Assembly (NCBI GenBank): GCA_964036665.1
Contig: OZ038530.1
Location: 14,603,001 to 14,667,000 of the forward strand
Length of the DNA: 64,000 bases
Direction of reading: 5' to 3'
Origin: Gordius sp. MW1
Taxonomy: Eukaryota > Nematomorpha > Gordioida > Gordea > Gordiidae
Shown here: positions 11,262 through 23,200 of the stretch, in pieces
Layout: each line of letters begins with the position of its first letter
Numbering within the stretch: the first letter of the stretch is position 1
Notes under the pieces: generated by a model
What the model was told of the DNA's origin: nothing
The model's database searches: none
The model's input: the letters and a program-made list of their open reading frames with translations, nothing else
Program-made: the position numbers and the translations under genes

Positions 11262-12245
11262 TAGAATCCCGGAGTTTTTTTTGACTCTTATGATTGTTCT
11301 TGTTACTATCATTGATAATAAGAATTTTTGGCCGTCCGCTGGCTGCTGACCAATGAAAAAAATGACCATTGGCCAAAATGTGAATCGAAATTATTTTTTT
11401 CGTTTTTTTTTGACTATTATGATTGTTCCTGTTTCTACCATTGCTATTATGACTTTTTGGCCGTCCGCTGGCTGCTGACCAATGTTATATAATAAACATA
11501 AATAAAAGATGTTTACTTCTAATTGCTATGCAATTTAACTAGTTTTGGGGTTAGAATCCCGGAGTTTTTTTTGACTCTTATGATTGTTCTTGTTACTATC
11601 ATTGATAATAAGACTTTTTGGCCGTCCGCTGGCTGCTGACCAATGAAAAAAATGACCATTGGCCAAAATGTGAATCCGAGTTTATTTGTTCGTTTTTTTT
11701 AACTATTATGATTGTTCCTGTTACTACCATTGCTATTATGACTTTTTGGCCGTTCGTTGGCTGCTGACCAATGGAAAAAATGACCATTGGCCAAAATGTG
11801 AATCGAAATTATTTTTTTCGTTTTTTTTTGACTATTATGATTGTTCCTGTTCCTACCATTGCTATTATGACTTTTTGGCCGTCCGCAGGCTGCTGACCAA
11901 TGGAATAAAATGACCATTGACCAAAATGTGATTCGAAAATTGTTTTTTCGTTTTTTTTTGACTATTATAAATTTATATCCACTTTTACCGTGTCCTGCCT
12001 GCTGACCAATGGAAAAAAATGACCATTGGCCAAAATGTGATTCGAAATTTTTTTTTTCTTTTTTTTTACTATTATGAATTTATATCCACTTTTACCGTGT
12101 CCTGGCTGCTGACCAATGGAAAAAAATGACCATTGGCCAAAATGTGTTTCGAAAATTTTTTTTTCCGTTTTTTTGGCTATCATTGACTTATAGAGTATCT
12201 GTGGGTACTGACCAATAGAGAAAAAGTGACCATTGGCCAAATTTT
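11262..12245 (+). repeat. Tandem array, 100-130-bp unit with an internal CCAATGG/CCATTGG hairpin
   Basis: About eight units, each with TTGACTATTATGATTG, GGCCGTCCGCTGGCTGC, TGACCAATGG, TGACCATTGGCCAAAATG and a T-rich run. Unit starts are 100 to 130 bases apart. CCAATGG and CCATTGG are reverse complements separated by about 8 bases, so each unit can form a small hairpin. A 284-base block is itself duplicated (11247 and 11531). Open frames on both strands here are by-products of the repeat. Confidence 0.85.
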
Positions 12246-12889
12246 TGATTTTTTTAATTAAAAATTGTTCAAATTCAACAAAAAATTTCTCCCAACAATT
12301 CTGCAAATTCTTAACATTGTGTTGTTTTATAATATAATGTTTGTTAGACCCATAATCACTAAAGGCCATAAAAACTAATGTAATACGCAACTAGATGCAA
12401 ACACTAAATCTAACCCTTGCCTATATTACATTTTGCCGTTATTACATTTTGCCTATAATGGAAAATTTGTATAAATAATTTATTAATCATTAGGCATTTA
12501 ATACCCCCCTATAGGCATTCTCGCCCCTTCCCACCTTTCTCGCCCATAAATTGCATAGCAAATATGATACATTTATACGAAGTACAGATGAGTCGTCCCC
12601 CCTTCCCTTCCCCTCTTCCCTTCCCCTCTTCCCTTCCCTTCTCCCCCTTCCCACGAGGGCCGAAGGCCCGAGTTTTAATTTTTTACGACCTACTTATTAA
12701 AAAATAAAAACTCTTGGAATCTATTTGAAAATCACAAGTTTTAAAAATATATAACGAACAAAAATTAATATTGATTAAATTATATTGTAAAGTTAAATAA
12801 TAATAAAATTTGAGAAACATTCATAAAAACACTAAAAAAAACACCATTTTTATATATTAAAATACAAAAAAAAGGTTATTCAAATAATT

Positions 12890-13010
12890 ATGGTGGCCGG
12901 AGCTAGGCCCGTCTCGGTCCCGTTTTATTAACATAAAGCCATCCAAGCCTGGCCCGCAATTTTTAACAAAAAGCCCACCCATGCCCGGCTTTAGCGGTGC
13001 CAGTTGTATT
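12890..13010 (+). repeat. GGCCCG-rich end of a hAT-family remnant
   Basis: Contains CCCGTCTCGGTCCCG, AAGCCTGGCCCGC and GCCCACCCATGCCCGGC, as in the ends of the elements at 17841 and 40774. Confidence 0.5.
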
Positions 13011-13335
13011 TGCTTTAATAGAGCAAGCTAAAATGGAGACATTAAAGTATGTTTAGCATGCATGAATGAAATGTGCAAATAAATACTTTTAAAAAATGCA
13101 TAGCAATTTATAAAATTATTAATTACCTTTATGACAAAAATTTGGCTTATCTTCCTCGTTTATATTAGAGGTTGAGATAGTTTTTAAGAAAAGTAATTAA
13201 GATTTAATTTTCTTCTGATTAGAAAACACGCATTCGAGACAGAAAATTTTTGTATAACGGGGGGGGGGGGGGTAAGGGGCGTTAATACCCCCCCCCCCCC
13301 GAGGGTCCGACTTAGTTCGCTTTTTTCGTTTTGGT

Positions 13336-13470
13336 ACAGGTCAAGCAAGGAGTCAGAGAAACATATACATTGTTGGCCTAAAAGTTAGCCGCCCAAACCA
13401 ACAAAAACTCACACAAGAAAGCGACCGAAAAACATTTACAAATGAGAATTAAAACGTTGGTGCAAAAGGT
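13336..13470 (+). repeat. Dispersed repeat family A, 5' part
   Basis: Closely matches 128-250 (CAAGCAAGGAGTCAGAG, GCCGCCCAAACCAAC). The rest of the family reappears at 14550 and 15090, so about 1.1 kb of other repeats seems to interrupt this copy. Confidence 0.55.
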
Positions 13471-13684
13471 AACATTTGTTAAATATTGATTGGATGAAAG
13501 TAATCACGTTGTATCCTAACGGGAAGGCCTACAAAAATTGGCATATATAAGAAATAAATAGCAATGCCACTTCTTGCCGCGTATCTCAAAAATGTTACAA
13601 GTGCTCAAAAAAATTAATAATAGGCTAGAAAAAGGTAAAATTGTCTTTAATTTTATAAGGGCATAATATAGAAAAAAAATTCGA

Positions 13685-13940
13685 TCCACACTCTGGCCAG
13701 TGGTCATTTTTTCTATTGGCCAGCAGCAGACTGCCAAATAACCTATAATTATATAAGGGCAAAATGCAGGAAAAAAATTTCGAATCAAACATTCGCCGAT
13801 TCTATTGGTCATTAGGCAGCAGACGGTCGAAACCATATAGATAAAAAAGGGCCAAATATTAAAAAAAATCAAAAAAATTACAATTACAGTTTGGCCAGTA
13901 GTAAATTTTTCCATTGGTCATTAGCCAGCAGACGGACAAA
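13685..13940 (-). repeat. Inverted, decayed units of the CCAATGG hairpin array
   Basis: Three degraded units in opposite orientation to 11262-12245, recognisable by GGCCAGTGGTCATTTTT, TTGGCCAGCAGCAG and CAGCAGACGGACAAAAAG. Confidence 0.5.
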
Positions 13941-14019
13941 AAGCCTAATGCTATTAACAAGAACAATAAATTATCAATGCAACATTAAGGTTAAAAACAA
14001 AACGAAAAAATAAATTGGT

Positions 14020-14300
14020 CCTCACAGAGGTTCGAACTCATATTAGACGAGGAAAAAACCCCGCGGGAGGGGGAAGGCGCGGAAATTTTACAATGTAGGT
14101 TTAAATGAGTCAAATGCAACAGGTGCTCAAATAGGCTTGAAAAAAATTGCCCTCACTGAGATTCGAACTCATATCAGTGAAGGCATAGGCCCTTGTTAGG
14201 GGGTGTGGTAAGACGTGGGAAAGATTTGTTGCCACCGGGTATCGTACTCAGGATTTCAAAATCCCAAGCGGTCGCAGTGGTAAACACGACGAGATATGAC
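14020..14300. repeat. tRNA-like fragments, possible tRNA-derived SINE debris
   Basis: Two similar minus-strand pieces have T-arm-like stems (TGAG-TTCGAAT-CTCA near 14160, GAG-TTCGAAC-CTC near 14030). A third near 14229-14285 reads, on the minus strand, as an anticodon-arm-like GGGAT-TTTGAAA-TCC followed by GTACGATACCCGG. No complete cloverleaf with a paired acceptor stem can be folded, so these are not called as functional tRNA genes. Confidence 0.3.
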
Positions 14301-14549
14301 GTCAATTTGACGTAGGCATATCGGGGCTAAAAAAACAAGGCTCTTTTTTTACGAGAGGGTAAAAAGAGGGGGGGGGGGGCAAATCTAGAGGGAAAAATTA
14401 AAGTCAAGCAGCGGTGAACCCAAAAATCTATTTTTTTGTATATTTGAAGCTAAGAGACCATAAATGCCAAAAAATGCAGGCAATAAAAATGGATTTTGGC
14501 CTTTGATCGAGGTCAAATAAAGTAGAAGTAAGCTACGATCATCTTTAAT

Positions 14550-15250
14550 TTGCAGGGAATCATTTAGTCAGTTTCGCAATTATCCGATATATAGCAACAA
14601 CCTAGACAAGTTGCCGAAAGAAATTTATGTATAAAAATAATCAGTCGGCTACTGTGGTATTATCTTTGATAAATCATCCTTAATATTCTTTTAATTCCTA
14701 CACACGCGCTGCCATTAATCACGAAGAAGATATGTTACGTTTGCAACCACTATACGTTTTTATATAAAAAATACCCTTATGCCACAAAAGAAGATACGCT
14801 TTTTGTTAAGAAGTCACGAAGACTATTAATTTGGAAGATATTGGATAATCATTATTATTACCATTTATCTTTATTGATTATTATAGTACATCACTTTCAC
14901 TTTTACGTACGCAAATATATTTACGAGTGGAAAAAATGTAACGTTAACAAAACTAGAAAAGTAATATCCTTCGCGCGCGTATAGTTTGTCGCGAATATAT
15001 AAATAAATAAATTAGTTGATGGTTACTAAAATTAAATCCAATTTAACTTCAAAAATTGGACAGGTACAACAACAATATATTGTGCTAGAGCAAAGGCAAA
15101 AAATTAAAGCCAACCAACGGTCATTGGCCCATTTGCGAAAGCAAAATAAAAGTCTTTTACACAAGCATTTGTCCAGAGCCTGTAAAAACCCGTATAAGTT
15201 TCCACGGGAATTATTCAAGCGCTTCGAGACCCTAAATTGCATAGCAATTA
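14550..15250 (+). repeat. Dispersed repeat family A, middle and 3' parts
   Basis: 14550-14645 carries GCAATTATCCGATATATAG and AAGAAATTTATGTATA. 15090-15250 carries GGTCATTGGCCCATTTGCG, AAAAGTCTTTTACACAAGC and ends in AAATTGCATAGCAATT. The 445 bases between are AT-rich and unmatched elsewhere in the window. Confidence 0.5.
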
Positions 15251-15325
15251 AAATTATGTAAATGAAAGGAAGAACTATATTATGGCAACATAAAGTTATA
15301 TGGTGGAAATGAGTTTGTACAAATA

Positions 15326-15431
15326 CATGGGCGTACGCAGGGGGTTAAAAAATTTTATGTTTTGCCCCCCTCTAAATAAACTTTTAAACGTTTTGCCCCC
15401 CCCCCTAATTCAAAACCTGGGTACGCCCATG
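15326..15431 (+). mobile_element. MITE, CATGGGCGTAGCC family, short copy with 8-bp target duplication
   Basis: Ends CATGGGCGTACGCAG and CTGGGTACGCCCATG, flanked by perfect TACAAATA repeats (15318-15325 and 15432-15439). At 106 bp it is the shortest copy; part of the interior is deleted. Confidence 0.85.
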
Positions 15432-15833
15432 TACAAATAAAATAAAATTTAACATGGAACCGGTATATTGTCAATAATAGTTTTTATTTTTGTAAAATGA
15501 ATGACCAATGGTATTGCCCCGATCCCAAATAATATACGATACATAATTAATTAAAGCTGTTGCTTGGATGGATTGCGTGTTAATAAATAACAAAGCGGAA
15601 ATTTGATATAAATAGGACGCTTAGCTCAATTGAAAGATTTATCTTATAAATATAATAATTATTTATTAAGTTAAGATATATTATATAATTGCTTGGGGGG
15701 GGGGGGCAAAGGGGCCAGGATTTTGCTCCTGAAGGGGCATTGGCCGCCCGTTAGCTATGCCACTGCTATCTTTTTAAGTATTAATTTGTCGTTGAATTTA
15801 AACCTAATAACTAGGAAATTTTTTATACATTTA

Positions 15834-15997
15834 CATAGGCGTAGCTAGGGAGAAGCAGGGAGGGGTGGCTGCACCCCCTGTAAATCCAAAACCTTTAAAT
15901 TTTTTTATGTAATTAAGGCTAAAATTCTAAAAAAAATTAAATCTCTCCTCCCTAAATCGATATTCTCACCATCTAATTACAATCCTGGCTACCTGTG
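15834..15997 (+). repeat. MITE, CATGGGCGTAGCC family, eroded
   Basis: Left end CATAGGCGTAGCTAGG; right end CCTGGCTACCTGTG. No target duplication. Confidence 0.55.
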
Positions 15998-16082
15998 TAC
16001 ATTTAACAAATTGGCTAAAATAAAAATATATTAATTTGACCATCCTCAAATTATTGCCAAAATTTAAAATCCTAGTTTTATC

Positions 16083-16249
16083 CATGGGCGTAATAAAGAG
16101 GGGGGGGGCAGGGAGGGGCGGCTTCCCCCCTATAAATCCTATAATTTGTCGTAACATAAAAATATGGCTAAAATTTAGAAAAAGATCATTTTGCCCCTCC
16201 TTAAATCATTATTTGCCCCTCTCTAATTCCAATGCTGGCTATGCCCGTG
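16083..16249 (+). mobile_element. MITE, CATGGGCGTAGCC family, 8-bp target duplication
   Basis: Left end CATGGGCGTAATAAAG (partly altered), right end GCTGGCTATGCCCGTG. Flanked by perfect GTTTTATC repeats (16075-16082 and 16250-16257). Confidence 0.8.
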
Positions 16250-17010
16250 GTTTTATCCATGTTTACCCCTCACCCCCCTAAACGTATGCTAGTAAAGTGC
16301 ATTATATGAAAAAATGATTAATTGTGGATGTGCTAATGTTTCACTTTTGATCTCACTAATTTTTTCTCCACATTCACTTAAATTTACCAATTTATAATAA
16401 GCCAGTTCGAGGCGCCATAAAAATAAGCAAAGTAAAAACGCGAATACGCGAAATCATTCTTCTGACTTAAAAGATTTTCTAATTATTTTCGCCTTAAACA
16501 TCTATGAATTTGACATTTTCCAGAATAAATATTTTATTTAAATGGGAATAAGCAAAAATTATCACACATTCGCGGTCAATTGTTTCGAAGTATTTGAAAA
16601 ATTTCATACAAATCTCGTGGGAAATGAATTCTTGGCGGATGTATATTTTCAAGTAAACAGCTTTTACTTATTAACCTTTTTAAATTTTTCCATTATTTAA
16701 ATTGAAAAGGTGACATTTTGGCAATTATATTTTTATATAATTAATGCGCACAAATATATACACCTCTTAAAATATAGAAAATGAAATCTTTAATTTTGCA
16801 CGCCTTTTTTAGAGGGAAGGAGGGGGGAGGCAGTTTCCTTTTAAATAAACGTTTCTACCCTGTGGGTTCTTTGTTGAACGATTTAAGCGAGGCTATCTGA
16901 AACACTTATTATAAATTGCACATACACTTTATTTAAAAATATGAAATTATCAGCTAAAATTAATAACATTTATTTGAATAGGAGTTTATTAATTTTTAAT
17001 GTGGATGATA

Positions 17011-17179
17011 CTTGGGCTTAGCCAGCATTGGGATTAGAGGGGGGCGATAAGGATTTAGGGAAATGAACATTTTTTGCAATTTTACCCATAATTACAATAA
17101 ATTTCCAAAAAATTTTGGATTTAGAGGTGGGCAGCCCCCCCCCTCCCTACCCCCCCCCCCCCCCCCTGGCTACGCCCGT
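17011..17179 (+). repeat. MITE, CATGGGCGTAGCC family
   Basis: Ends CTTGGGCTTAGCCAG and TGGCTACGCCCGTG, with a long C-tract before the right end. It lies 55 bases upstream of the first BTB exon. Confidence 0.65.
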
Positions 17180-17233
17180 GGTTCCAAATTTTAGGCGCAA
17201 ACGAAATTTAGTTATTTTAGGATAAAAATATTA

Positions 17234-20200
17234 ATGCCTAATATTTTTGTAATTAATCATTGTATATTAAAGCTAGGAGATGATACCTTAAATTTGATAC
17301 CTGCACACAGTTATGTATTAGCTACCAGAAGTCCAGTTTTGAATGAAATTATTTTGGAAAAAGGTATATATATATCTAGTATTTGATAATGCAAAGAATG
17401 ATCTCAAGATTGTTTAAATAATGGTTTTGCTGTGTCGAGTCAATACAGGAATAGCAAACAAGTATTGATTATAAACATTGGACAATTCGCTTTGCAACCG
17501 TTTATGTCATTTTTGAAGTAATTAAAGCTAGTAATTAAACTTTTTGCTATTTTTTGAAGTTATTTATATACGTTTAAGCTCGATCCTGATCCACATTCAA
17601 TAGTTGAGGTGTTGAAATTGTCTCAACTTTTTGAGAATATGAAACTTACAAATATCTGTAAAGCATGCATCGAATTGTATTTATCTCTGGACGAGTGCCG
17701 CGATATCATTCAAAATGCCAAAGCGATGGCTGAAGGAAAAGAAAAATTATTGGAAGTAATAAATTCCGCATAATATATTTAGAATATAATGATTAATATA
17801 ATTAGCGTCTACTGGATGCTTCGTTATTTGCTATGGTCATTAGAGATCTGCAACGGACCTTTTTTAGAGGGTCGGCCCACCCGTACCCATTTTCAAAATT
17901 TCAAGGCCCGTTAGAGCCCGCCCGTAATTTTTTATTAACACTTCAGGCCCGTCCGAGCCCGTCCGTAAATTTTTCAAACCCGTCCAAGCCCGTTTAGAAA
18001 AACGTTAGGCCCGCCCAAGCCCGTTCAAAAAAAATTGAAATTTATTAAAAAAAGAAAAATGTGTGAAATATTAAAGCACTACAATCTTAGGGCATTGTAA
18101 CCAAAAAGGAATTAAACTTACTTATAATAAAAAAAAACTAAGCTAGCGATTTTATAACAAAAATATTTATTAAATTATATGACAATAATAGTAATTATGC
18201 CAGTAAAATGTGTGATAAAATTAAACACAGAAATTTTGGTACATTGCAAATATGTATTTATTAAACTTACATATAAAAGAATATACGAAGCTATAATCTT
18301 AGTTATGTAAACGAAAATCTATAGCAAATAGAATAAAAATGTTTTGACGTCAAATTTAGCGCTTAAAAAACCAATTATGCTACAGGATATACAAAAATTA
18401 TGGGTTAAAAAAATTAAGCAATTAATTATCTCTATATTTGATAAAAATCATATATTTAAATAATTGTCTGCCTTTTAAGGACCTTTGTAATTCCATGACC
18501 GTTTATATAATCTCAGGCCCGTTCAAGCCAGTTCTTAAAACGTCAGGCCCGTTCAAGCCCGTTAAAAAAATCTCAGGCCCGCCCGAGCCCGTTCAATTAT
18601 TTGTTAAGCCCCCCCGGGCCCGGTCAGTTAAAATTTTTATGATACAAAGCCCGTCCGTACCCGCCCACGGGCCGGGCTTTTAGCCCGTCCGCGGGCCGGG
18701 CCTGCCCGAGCAGATCTATGGTCATAGTCAAGATCTCTACTATCGAGAGCCTAAAGTTTACTAATAACAATTTAGGAAGAAGCTAATAAGGATCATTAAA
18801 AATTTTGGCTATGCTTGTGTTAAATTTTAAGAAAAATAGATTTAGGCGATATAAAGGTTTTGCTCTTCTTTGTTTCTCCCTGACCCGGCCATGGCTATGC
18901 ATATTTTAAGTTAAAGCCACCTAAATTTTGCTATTTTATCAGCATCGTTTATGACTCTTTATTTATAACTATAAATCGTAACGTATAAAATCCCTTGATA
19001 GTAACTTATTAATTAAATTTTTATTATTGATAATATTTTAAAATAGGACCAAGTTTCTAACCTAAAGATTGTGGAAGACGATTTTTGGAATTGGTCTTGG
19101 CAACATTTTATGGAAGATTTGATTGATATACAACGTTACATGCAACTCAACGAGACTCTTTGCGATATATATTTTGAGGTTTAATGCTTAGTAATGAAAA
19201 ATTGTACTTATGCTCAGAAATTATTATTATTTTATTGTTTAAGTCAGGTTTATTCATTTAAGGGATATTTAAATGGAAAACCAAAATTATTACGAAAATG
19301 ATCTTAAAAAATGTGTAAATTTAATTTGTAGTATAATATCATTTTAATTAAAACGCAATAAGTTTTAGAAATGATAGAAATATTTATCTTTCATTAGGTA
19401 GGTGAAGCCGATGACATAAGGGTGTTCCCTGTTCACAAATTTGTGTTGGCTTTAAGTAGCGAAGTGTTTTATGTCATGCTGTATGGTTCTATGTGTAATA
19501 ACACTAATACAATTAAAATACCCGAAATCGATCCAGACGTATTTGACAGATTTCTTAAGTATATGCCCATATTTTAAAATATATAGCTAAAAGATGATTG
19601 GAAATGTTTATGCGCTATGGGTTTAAATTTTGTAATAAAAATTTATCCCTTAAATAATTTAGGGTTTTCTCTTAAAAAATGTATCAATAGTTTTTATTAG
19701 AGTTGTTAAATTGCTAACTTTCTTCAAACTCCAGACGCGAGCACGCACACTGAGTTGCTTAATATGCGCGTTAGCACAATCTGTGGGTATCATTTCAAAA
19801 TACCACAGTCCAAAATACCACTGAATCTCACGTTTTAAGAATCTCACAATCGTGAGATTCGTCAATCAAATTATTCATTGCGCAAGCGCATAATTTCCAT
19901 TTTTATAATGCGTATGCATTTAACAGACCAATCAGATAGCTGCGCATTTTTATAATGCGCATGCGTATGCATTTAACAATTATTGCTGCACTATAAAACT
20001 TTAAGGGACAGGGTTAAGGTTCAGGGTAGTGTTTTAGGCATAGACTAGATAGACTGCTCATTATACGTACACACGTACCGAAAAAGTGATGCCAATTTTA
20101 CCGCCATCTTGAACATAAGAAGCAATCAACGTTATAATGGGATTCTATATATATTCTCCATTTTTTACCTTCTATCTCACCCGGGGAGGGGGGGGGACCC

Positions 20201-23200
20201 CCCCCCCCCCTAATTTTTTACCCTCTTTCTCAGCGGAGGATAGGGGGGGGGGCAAGGGGGTGTTTTGCCCCCCCCCCAATTTTTTACCCTCTTTCTGATG
20301 AGGGGGAGAGGGAGGGCCGGGGAAGGGTGTTTTGCCCCCCCCCCTAATTTTTTACCCTCTTTCTGATGCGGGGGAGAGGGGGGGGGGGCAGGGGCCGGGG
20401 AGGGGTGTTTTGCCCCCCCCCCCCTAATTTTTTACCTCTTTCTGATGCGGGGGAGAGGGGGGGCAGGGGTTGTTTTGCCCCCCCCCCCCTATTTTTTACC
20501 CTCTTTCTCACACTGAAGGGAGGGGGGTGTTTTGCCCCCCCCTAATTTTTTACCCTCTTTCTGATGCGGGGGAGAGGGGGATCAGGGGGTGTTTTGCACC
20601 CCCCCCCCCCCTTATTTTTTACCCTCTTTCTTATGCGGGGGAGAGGGGGGGGGGCAGGGGGGTGTTTTGCCACCCCCCCCCCCTCCTAATTTTTTACCTT
20701 ATTTCTGATGAGGGGGAGAGAGGGGGCAGGGGGTGTTTTGCCCCCCCCCCTTTATTTTTTACCCTCTTTCTCACCCAAGGGGGGGGGGCAGGGGGGGGGG
20801 GGTGTTTTGCCCCCCCCCCTAATTTTTTACCCTCTTTCTGATGCCGGGGAGAGGGGAGGGTGATTCGCCCTTCTTCTTATTTTGTACCCTCTTTGTCACC
20901 CGGGGGGGGGCGGAAAGCCCTTTTTAACCCTTTTATAATATTTTTGTGAATTTGTGCGGTCACAGTGGTGACAAATGTCATAATCAACATTTTCTATTGA
21001 AATTTATTTTTTTTTGAAAATTGACTATCACGCCCCCCCCCCCTCTTCCCGGCATCAGAAAGAGGGTAAAAATCAAGGGGGGGGCAAAACACCCCCCTGC
21101 CCCCCCTCATCAGAAAGAGGGTAAAAAATTAGAGGGGGGGGGCAAAACACCCCCCTGCCCCCCCCCCCCCTGTGTGAGAAAGAGGGTAAAAAATAAGGGG
21201 GGGGCAAAACACCCCCTGCCCCCCCCCCCTCTCCCCCGCATCAGAAAAAGGGTAAAAAATTAGGGGGGGGGGGGCAAAACACCCCTCTCCGGTCCCTGCC
21301 CCCCCCCCCTCTCCCCCTCATCAGAAAGAGGGTAAAAAATTGGGGGGGGGGGGCAAAACACCCCCTTGCCCCCCCCCCCCCCCCCCTATCCTCCGCTGAG
21401 AAAGAGGGTAAAAAATTAGGGGGGGGGGGCAAAACACCCCCCTCCCCGGGTGAGATAGAAGGTAAAAAATAGAGAATATATATAGAATCCCATTATAACG
21501 TTGATTGCTTCTTATGTTCAAGATGGCGGTAAAATTGGCATCACTTTTTTAATGGGAATGAGCAGTCTATCTAGTCTATGGTTTTAGGTCAGCGTTTTAG
21601 GTTAGGGTTAGGATTAGATGCGCATCAAATTCCCTCCCCATTTAAGATTTAATTTTTCGTGATATTCAGTGAGGCATTTTGGACTGTGGCATTTTGAACC
21701 CAATTCCAATATGTGCTCGCTGTTCGGTGCACTAGGCAGAACAATAGCATATAAAAATGCTCGAAGGCCGAGCAGAAACTCGAGCAGATGGTAGCTGGAG
21801 TTGAAGAAAGTTAGCAATTTAACAACTCTAGTTTTTATAGTCTTTCTAAGCTAAGTTCAAGCATAATAACTATTAACTAATATTTATTCTTAATACCATT
21901 TTTGTAAAATGACATCGTAATTTTGAAGGGGCTTTCATTCTAATAAAGTCATAAATTCTAATAATTATAATTTAATTGAAAAGCAGTCTTTATATGATCT
22001 TTCCTCATGCATTTCAGGTATGCGTACACTTATGAAATTGAAGTTGACGTCGATATCATAATACCAATGATGTATTTGAGCCAGAAATACCTGATGAAAA
22101 ATTTAACAAATATTTGTATCAATTATATTTTTGTAACTTTAAACATTTACAACGTCTGCGATTATTTAAATTTGTCAATCCTCTTCGAAGATTATGTTCT
22201 TAGGCAAGAGTGTTTAGAGGTATTTCATATTTAAGCATGGATATAGCTTTTCTACACAATAGCTTAGTGTTGATCGTTGACAAAATTATATTATTTATCT
22301 CAAATTACTTATACTACTTTTATTAAACGAATATAATCATTTTTTTAGTTTATGTGTGTGAATGCCTTTAAAGTAATGACGACTCCCGGGTTTGACACTA
22401 TAAAATTCGAAAGTCTTTGCCATTTTTTAAGTTACAAAGTAACGATGTCTCATAAGTGGAGACTATTCGAAACACTCCTTCCCTGGGTATGTGATAAAAA
22501 AGCCAGAGCTTCGACCCGAATATACGCCAATACCTACGACTTTTTGAGACAAACTTCCGATGGACACTACAACAAAAAAAGCTTACTACCCGACGTGATG
22601 TCTTACTTGAGCAAAATTTTGTACATCGTAGGAACATTGACACTAACCCATAATACAGAACAATTGAGGGCGATGGATGCCTTATTCACCCGCGATGAAT
22701 TAGTCGATCTTTTGATAACACACACTCTAATATTTGGAGATTTGGATGATTATTTTAATGTTCAAGATTTGCAAGCTAAATACAAGGAGAGAATCGATGG
22801 GTTCGGTGATTATAATGCTAGTCGTTCCAGCGAATTGGTAAATAATTACGTGCGATCCCTTGAAACCATGTATTTGCCACAATTTTCCAACGTTCCTTTC
22901 GTGGGGGATGAAATAATGCATTTGAGGATTAGTGTTGAACGCAAAATATACCTAGATTCGCTTACTTTTCGTTTTCGCCTAGCTAGAAAAATGGGATCAG
23001 ACAGGGACCTGGTTGCTCCAAGCTTTTTCCTCAGGGAGAGATTATACAAAGCGCACCTTCTCTTTAGGGTTCTAGTATATTATCGCCACGATTATTTCAT
23101 GATTTACGGTCAGAATGGAAAATTATCCTTTGCAGAGCATTCGGTTATAAAGCCTTTTCCAAGCACAAGCAGTTGTTTTGTGGCAGGCGAGAGGCCGGGC

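Larger units (their letters stand above)
8935..17233. other. Gene-free block between H2A.X and the BTB gene
   Basis: About 8.3 kb with no supportable gene. It holds a possible piggyBac-like element (9774-10377), hAT-family remnants (10480-10830 and 12890-13010), two interleaved tandem arrays (11028-12245), a polypyrimidine stretch (12590-12655), long G and C tracts (13260-13305), family A pieces, tRNA-like fragments (14020-14300) and five CATGGGCG MITEs (15326-17179). Confidence 0.6.

Noticed and set aside
11028-12245. CRISPR-like regular array
   Set aside because: The units are diverged tandem repeats with no unique spacers, in an animal genome; no cas genes.
11599-12390. Several overlapping open frames on both strands
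   Set aside because: They lie inside the CCAATGG tandem array; the repeat unit lacks stops in some frames, and the peptides are the array read in different frames.
14229-14285. Functional serine tRNA gene
   Set aside because: The anticodon arm and part of a T-arm are present, but there is no paired acceptor stem and the D-arm region does not fold.
15012-15261. Overlapping open frames of 76 and 81 codons on opposite strands
   Set aside because: Sequence belongs to dispersed repeat family A, present elsewhere with stops; no splice or start context.
17449-17462. Alternative start of BTB exon 2 at 17449 after a better-looking acceptor
   Set aside because: It breaks the phase with exon 1 and gives a stop in the required frame; 17463 keeps the frame, though its acceptor is weaker.
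20470-21521. Gly/Pro-rich open frames up to 123 codons on both strands
   Set aside because: Translations of poly-G and poly-C tracts in the foldback-like arms; opposite strands and several frames are all open, as expected for homopolymer-rich repeats.
21579-21625. Interstitial telomere repeat (TTAGGG-like runs)
   Set aside because: Only two or three degenerate units, and the same sequence is part of dispersed family D at 37011-37050.
22398-23049. Minus-strand frames of 64-81 codons
   Set aside because: Antisense shadows of the long BTB terminal exon.
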